Positions 3,906-7,308 of a stretch of 7,308 nt of DNA are shown piece after piece. The notes under the pieces are model-generated. The model saw nothing but the letters and a program-made list of their open reading frames with translations, was not told the DNA's origin and searched no databases. Numbering within the stretch: position 1 is the first letter of the stretch; every line of letters starts with the position of its first letter. This stretch comes from an uncultured Clostridia bacterium. GTDB taxonomy: Bacteria > Bacillota > Clostridia > Christensenellales > UBA1242. The stretch spans positions 1 to 7,308 of the forward strand of contig CAJFOL010000095.1 of the NCBI GenBank assembly GCA_904397185.1. The letters run 5' to 3'. Made by a program: the position numbers and the translations under genes.

Positions 3906-5417
3906 GTGAAGAAAAATCTAAGTTTTGGCACAAAATTATGCTATGGAATAGGTGGGCTTGGCTACAGTTCAATGTCGCAAACATTGAATAATTTTATAAT
4001 GTTCTTTGCAACGGCGGTTATGGGTATATCAGGTTCACTGGTCGGCATAGCGATAGCCATATCATCACTTTGGGATGGTGTAAGCGACCCACTTGTAGGT
4101 TATTTGTCGGACAACACCAAGAACAAATTTTTTGGCAAACGACTTGGTTTTATGTTTTTCGGGATATTTGTGATAGCATTTTTGAATATCTGCATATGGT
4201 CGATGCCTGCAAGCCTGCCAGAGATAGGCAAATTCTTTTGGCTTTTGATAGGAATGCTTGCCATTGAGAGTGCGAACACCTGTTTTGGCACACCTTACTC
4301 TGCCTTAGCGATAGATATAGCCCCTGACTATAACGAGCAGTCCAAGGTCCAAAGTTTCAAGACAGTTTTCAACATAATAGGAATGATACTGCCAAGTGTA
4401 CTTATGTACTTTTTTATGACTTCAATATCCCTTTCCATCCAACAGCAGTACACACAGGAGGGATATATCACAATCGCCTGTATAAATTCGGCACTGCTCA
4501 TCTTTTTTGGACTGATAACAATATTCTCATCACTTCGCCATGTCCACAAGTATAAGGTGTACAGTTTGCAGTCGCCAAAAGAGAAGTTCAGCCTGACGAC
4601 CTTGCTATCTGGCTACTTTAACGTGCTGAAAAAGAAGGATTTTCGTGCGGTAATACTCGGCTATTCTTTTGCCACAATAGCCTCTGCCTTTTTGACCTCG
4701 GTAGGTATGCACCTTTTCACATATTGCTATCACTTTTCAAGTTCGCAAATATCAATAGTTCTGATATCACTTTTTGGCGGTGCAATAGCCAGCCAGCCGA
4801 TGTGGGTATATTTTTCAAAGAGGATGGAGAAGAAACGCAGTCTCATAATATCCCTATCTACAATCGTCTTTGGAATTTTTATAACTGTTATAACCTTCCT
4901 CTTTCGCGAATTTATCCCTACCGAAACGATGTTTTTGATAGCCATACCATGCCTAATCCTCTGCGGAATAGGAGCGGGGGCAATGTACTCTTTGCCTTTT
5001 TCAATGTATGCTGACTGTGTAACCCTTGAGATATTCAAAACTGGCAAGAACAATGCTGGAGCCTATACGGGATATTTTACCTTTACCTATAACCTTGCAA
5101 ACTCAATTGCATTACTAATTATAGGTTTCTTGCTTGATATAATAAAATTTGACTCAGCCATGCCAGTTCAAGCAATGAGTGTACAAAATGGACTAGGATT
5201 AATTGTATTTTTTGGTTGCACCATTTTTCTTTCGCTTGCAATAATGACCTTTTCTCGTTTTTCTATTCGAAGAGCGGACGTTTTAAAGGTTCAAATGGCA
5301 CTTGAAAAGGGCAAAAAGACTGCTACCATTGACCTATCAAGCGAAACATATCACACTGCGACCCAAACTCAGTTAGCCTCTTCACAAAATGTCCACAAAG
5401 AAAACAATTATCAATGA
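3906..5417 (+). CDS. GPH-family sugar:cation symporter (MFS, MelB-like)
   Basis: An inner-membrane transporter of the glycoside-pentoside-hexuronide:cation symporter family (TC 2.A.2), which imports sugars or glycosides with Na+ or H+. The 503-residue length and roughly twelve hydrophobic segments fit. The N-terminus (LSFGTKLCYGIGGLG, 5-19) is typical, and the loop signature WDGVSDPLVGYLSDNT followed by GKR (56-79) is the family hallmark. Asp57 and Asp61 correspond in spacing to the cation-binding Asp55 and Asp59 of E. coli MelB. The C-terminal tail (about 450-503) is polar and cytoplasmic. The substrate cannot be read from sequence, and there is no neighbouring glycosidase to suggest one. 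The start is GTG at 3906, since an in-frame TAG at 3894 limits the upstream choices; no good ribosome binding site is near it (AAGGGA at 3879-3884 is 21 bases away). The gene lies directly behind the repeat block, with no clear terminator after it. Confidence 0.88.
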   Translation: MKKNLSFGTKLCYGIGGLGYSSMSQTLNNFIMFFATAVMGISGSLVGIAIAISSLWDGVSDPLVGYLSDNTKNKFFGKRLGFMFFGIFVIAFLNICIWSMPASLPEIGKFFWLLIGMLAIESANTCFGTPYSALAIDIAPDYNEQSKVQSFKTVFNIIGMILPSVLMYFFMTSISLSIQQQYTQEGYITIACINSALLIFFGLITIFSSLRHVHKYKVYSLQSPKEKFSLTTLLSGYFNVLKKKDFRAVILGYSFATIASAFLTSVGMHLFTYCYHFSSSQISIVLISLFGGAIASQPMWVYFSKRMEKKRSLIISLSTIVFGIFITVITFLFREFIPTETMFLIAIPCLILCGIGAGAMYSLPFSMYADCVTLEIFKTGKNNAGAYTGYFTFTYNLANSIALLIIGFLLDIIKFDSAMPVQAMSVQNGLGLIVFFGCTIFLSLAIMTFSRFSIRRADVLKVQMALEKGKKTATIDLSSETYHTATQTQLASSQNVHKENNYQ

Positions 5418-5464
5418 TTATCAACACATATTTGTGTGAAAGAATTAGTATACACAAAAATGGG

Positions 5465-5470
5465 TATAAT
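5465..5470 (+). promoter_or_regulatory. -10 element of the XRE regulator gene
   Basis: A perfect TATAAT lies 50 bases before the ATG. No good -35 is found at the normal distance. The leader from about 5477 holds a small hairpin, ATTAC (5491-5495) / GTAAT (5501-5505). Confidence 0.5.
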
Positions 5471-5520
5471 TTACTAATAGGATATGAGAAATTACTTCGT
5501 GTAATCCTTTATGGAGCGGT

Positions 5521-5724
5521 ATGAAAGTAGGGGATATAATAAAATATTGGAGAAAAGAATATAAATTGTCGCAGTTTAAACTTGCCGAGATGATAGGTTC
5601 CACTCAGCAAACTGTTTCGCGTTGGGAAAACAATCAAAACACACCTTCAATAGTCGATTGTGTAAAACTTGCAAAAGCACTACAATTAAATTTGGATGAG
5701 ATGTTCGCTGACATTATGATTTGA
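5521..5724 (+). CDS. Small XRE-family (Cro/CI-type) HTH regulator
   Basis: A 67-residue protein made of almost nothing but a helix-turn-helix domain of the HTH_3/XRE family. The five-helix pattern is clear: IIKYWRKEYKLSQ (6-18), KLAEMIGS (20-27), the recognition helix QQTVSRWENN (29-38), then the conserved PSIVDCVKLAKAL (42-54) and LNLDEMF. There is no sensor or oligomerisation domain, so it is likely a simple DNA-binding dimer, perhaps autoregulated. GGAG at 5513-5516 sits 4 bases before the ATG, supporting the start. Its targets are not evident; it lies between a sugar transporter and tlyA, both on the same strand. Such solo XRE proteins occur in phage, toxin-antitoxin and housekeeping settings, and no toxin or phage gene is adjacent here. 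Confidence 0.88.
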   Translation: MKVGDIIKYWRKEYKLSQFKLAEMIGSTQQTVSRWENNQNTPSIVDCVKLAKALQLNLDEMFADIMI

Positions 5725-5780
5725 CCTGTCATAAAACCTTACTATTGCATATTAAAAACACTTCAAAAATTTGTCATAAT

Positions 5781-5798
5781 AAAATGGCATTTTTTTTG
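5781..5798 (+). terminator. Weak possible terminator after the XRE gene
   Basis: AAAAT (5781-5785) / ATTTT (5789-5793) with a 3-base loop is followed by T's to 5797. The stem is only 5 bp and A/T-only, so efficiency is doubtful. Confidence 0.25.
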
Positions 5799-5827
5799 TT
5801 ATTTTACTATGAAAATAATGAAATGTG

Positions 5828-5836
5828 TGATATAAT
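5828..5836 (+). promoter_or_regulatory. Extended -10 promoter of tlyA, predicting a leaderless transcript
   Basis: TGATATAAT is a perfect extended -10 (TGnTATAAT). No clear -35 is visible at 17 bases, which extended -10 promoters can tolerate. The predicted start, 6-7 bases after the hexamer, falls at 5842-5843, which is the ATG of tlyA. Confidence 0.6.
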
Positions 5837-5842
5837 AATGGT

Positions 5843-6634
5843 ATGAGATTAGATAAATATTTATTTGAAAACAAAGGTATAAATTCAAGAGAGAAGGCAC
5901 AATCACTTATAAAACAGGGGTTCGTTTTAGTCGATGGAAAATCTATATTAAAACCTTCTTATGAACTATTATGTAATGAAAACATAACAATTTTAGACTA
6001 TCCAAAATATGTATCTCGTGGTGCAGAGAAATTGCTTGGTGCAGTGAAGAGTTTTGACCTTGATTTTACTGGTAAGATTGTGACTGATATTGGGGCATCG
6101 ACTGGCGGATTCACACAAGTTGCACTTGAAAAGGGGGCAAAAAGGGTCTATGCCGTAGATGTTGGCAAGGGCGAACTTGACAAAAGTTTGGCAGAAGACG
6201 AGAGGGTTGTAAACATTGAAAACACCGATTTTCGCTCTCTTTCATATGATAGGGTGAAAGATACAAACATGGTGATAGGCGATATATCATTTATCTCGCT
6301 TAGATATATCATGCCAAAAATTAAAGAACTTTTCGGATGCCCTGAGATGGTGATTTTGTTTAAACCGCAATTTGAGTGTGGCATGGAGATTGCAAACAAA
6401 TATAAAGGGGTTATCAAAAATGCATCCATCCATAGGAACCTACTCAAAGACTTTTTATTGTATTTGCCGACAATAGGCTTTTATGCCTGTGGACTAACTT
6501 TTTCGCCAATTCAAGGAAAGAGCGGGAATATTGAGTATTTGTTTTATTTAAACGGGACAAAACCTTTTTCATTTTCAATAGACGATGTTGTAAAAAGAGC
6601 ATTTGAGCATTTTAAAAGGGTAGGAAATAAATAG
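5843..6634 (+). CDS. tlyA: TlyA-family rRNA 2'-O-methyltransferase
   Basis: TlyA enzymes methylate ribose 2'-OH groups in rRNA (C1920 of 23S, and C1409 of 16S for the longer type), using S-adenosylmethionine; some were first described as hemolysins. The 263-residue protein has an S4 RNA-binding domain (about 1-60, starting MRLDKYLFENKGINSREKAQ) followed by a FtsJ-type Rossmann methyltransferase. The AdoMet motif is TDIGASTGGFT (81-91), with VYAVDVG at 102-108. The likely K-D-K-E catalytic tetrad is Lys63 (in SRGAEKL), Asp147 (GDISF), Lys174 (FKPQFE) and Glu231 (GNIEYL). All are present, so an active enzyme is expected. The ATG at 5843 starts exactly at the S4 domain but has no ribosome binding site; the promoter spacing suggests a leaderless mRNA. 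The acetyltransferase gene follows after 4 bases. The recN, argR and nadK genes that often flank tlyA in Firmicutes are absent here. Confidence 0.92.
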   Translation: MRLDKYLFENKGINSREKAQSLIKQGFVLVDGKSILKPSYELLCNENITILDYPKYVSRGAEKLLGAVKSFDLDFTGKIVTDIGASTGGFTQVALEKGAKRVYAVDVGKGELDKSLAEDERVVNIENTDFRSLSYDRVKDTNMVIGDISFISLRYIMPKIKELFGCPEMVILFKPQFECGMEIANKYKGVIKNASIHRNLLKDFLLYLPTIGFYACGLTFSPIQGKSGNIEYLFYLNGTKPFSFSIDDVVKRAFEHFKRVGNK

Positions 6635-6638
6635 TATA

Positions 6639-7106
6639 ATGGAATGTTTTGAATATTTTGATAAATTTAAAACAGAAGAATTTAAAAAGATTTTTGCAGA
6701 ATATTACCTTAGCGAAGGTATTACTTTAAGTGAGGACACAAAAGTTTTTGACGAAATAGAAAACTCAAGCAAAAAATGGGGTACAAAATGTGTTGTATGC
6801 AAAGAACAGAACAAGATTGTAGGATTTATTATGTTTAGAATTGTCAAACTTCATGATGAGAAAAAGTTTTTCAAGTATAATTTTGGATATATTGAAGAAC
6901 TTTATGTAGTAGAACGTGAAAGGAATAAACATATTGCAACAAAACTTATGGAACAATTTGAAGAATATTTAAGGCAGAACAAAGTAGAGACTGTTGTGTT
7001 GACAGCCGAAGAAAAAGTGTATGACTTTTACATAAAAAAGGGCTTTAACGAGAATAACTCAATCTCTTGTGCAAACGGTTTAAAATGTTTCACTAAGAAA
7101 ATTTAG
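6639..7106 (+). CDS. GNAT-family N-acetyltransferase
   Basis: GNAT enzymes transfer acetyl groups from acetyl-CoA to amines on small molecules, peptides or proteins; the acceptor here is unknown. The 155-residue length is standard. Residues 51-70 (CVVCKEQNKIVGFIMFRIVK) form strands 2-3. YIEELYVVERERNKHIATKLM (84-104) is motif A with the acetyl-CoA pyrophosphate loop. VYDFYIKKGF (about 124-133) is motif B. The loop reads RNKHIA where the usual form is R/Q-x-x-G-x-G/A, so a His replaces the first Gly. The ATG lies 4 bases after the tlyA stop, and the best ribosome binding match (AGGA, 6622-6625) is 13 bases away, so translation is probably coupled to tlyA. The pair shares the terminator at 7131. 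A ribosomal-protein acetyltransferase (RimI-like) would fit the neighbour, but nothing in the sequence proves this. Confidence 0.85.
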   Translation: MECFEYFDKFKTEEFKKIFAEYYLSEGITLSEDTKVFDEIENSSKKWGTKCVVCKEQNKIVGFIMFRIVKLHDEKKFFKYNFGYIEELYVVERERNKHIATKLMEQFEEYLRQNKVETVVLTAEEKVYDFYIKKGFNENNSISCANGLKCFTKKI

Positions 7107-7130
7107 CATTTTTAATTTGTAAGCAAACAA

Positions 7131-7180
7131 TAAAAAACAATGCAAAACAAGTTTTTTAGACCTATTTGCATTGTTTTTTA
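7131..7180. terminator. Strong intrinsic terminator after tlyA-GNAT
   Basis: A 16-bp stem pairs 7131-7146 (TAAAAAACAATGCAAA) with 7165-7180, around an 18-base loop. T-runs on both strands allow use in either direction, for example by a converging gene beyond the window. Confidence 0.9.
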
Positions 7181-7308
7181 ATATGATTTTTTTACATATT
7201 TTTTCTGTTTTAACTTTCTACAAAATAAACTATGTGATGTTAAAATTTTATTTGCATAAAATTTTATAAATTCTAGCGAATTTGTGTGTTTTACACACTC
7301 ATCTCATA
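7181..7308. other. Right-edge AT-rich non-coding region
   Basis: No reading frame of note. It holds a perfect A/T inverted repeat (7241-7266: TAAAATTTTAT / ATAAAATTTTA around TTGC) and a short hairpin, GTGTGT (7284-7289) / ACACAC (7293-7298). It is probably the intergenic zone before a gene outside the window. Confidence 0.4.
7241..7266. repeat. 11-bp A/T-rich inverted repeat
   Basis: TAAAATTTTAT (7241-7251) is the exact reverse complement of 7256-7266, with a 4-base spacer TTGC. It could be a regulator site or simple AT-rich symmetry. No -35/-10 pair is clearly tied to it. Confidence 0.5.

Noticed and set aside
3577..3931. Several 78-95 residue open frames on both strands across the repeat block
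   Set aside because: They consist of translated repeat units with low-complexity composition, and the mixed 16/18-base units shift frame. None has a ribosome binding site or a recognisable domain.

Overview
The window looks like a stretch of chromosome from a low-GC, Gram-positive, probably strictly anaerobic bacterium of the Clostridia type (Bacillota). The reasons are the AT-rich intergenic DNA, sigma-A style promoters, strong purine-rich ribosome binding sites, frequent GTG/TTG starts, a SipS/LepB-type signal peptidase, a single HU gene, a rubrerythrin-family protein and a TlyA methyltransferase. No species can be named from the sequence alone. There is no phage, plasmid, IS transposase, CRISPR, tRNA or rRNA gene in view.

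Layout. The first 122 bases are non-coding, with two hairpins. Then come a type I signal peptidase (174-1100, +) and the HU nucleoid protein (1199-1480, +), each with its own promoter, closed by a bidirectional terminator (1501-1532). A rubrerythrin-like protein (1576-2166, -) is divergent from a CYTH-like protein of unknown role (2411-3142, +); a 12-bp perfect palindrome overlaps the -35 of the latter. The 763 bases from 3143 to 3905 hold no protein gene. They contain a candidate small RNA (about 3231-3359, with its own extended -10 promoter and terminator), then a dense block of related repeats in both orientations (3400-3869). A GPH-family sugar:cation symporter (3906-5417, +) follows, then a small XRE repressor (5521-5724, +), and the rRNA methyltransferase TlyA (5843-6634, +) with a GNAT acetyltransferase four bases behind it (6639-7106, +). 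A strong terminator (7131-7180) closes that pair. The last 128 bases are AT-rich and non-coding.

The genes are mostly housekeeping and do not form one pathway. The most unusual parts are: (1) the repeat block, where a perfect 27-bp inverted repeat has its left arm interrupted by a 53-bp insert made of two abutting hairpins, so the single strand could fold as a four-way junction with no unpaired linker bases, followed by eight tandem 16/18-bp copies of the same arm; (2) the rubrerythrin relative, which keeps its rubredoxin cysteines but has lost most diiron ligands; (3) the candidate small RNA; (4) the predicted leaderless start of tlyA. All functional statements come from reading motifs by eye; no database search was run.
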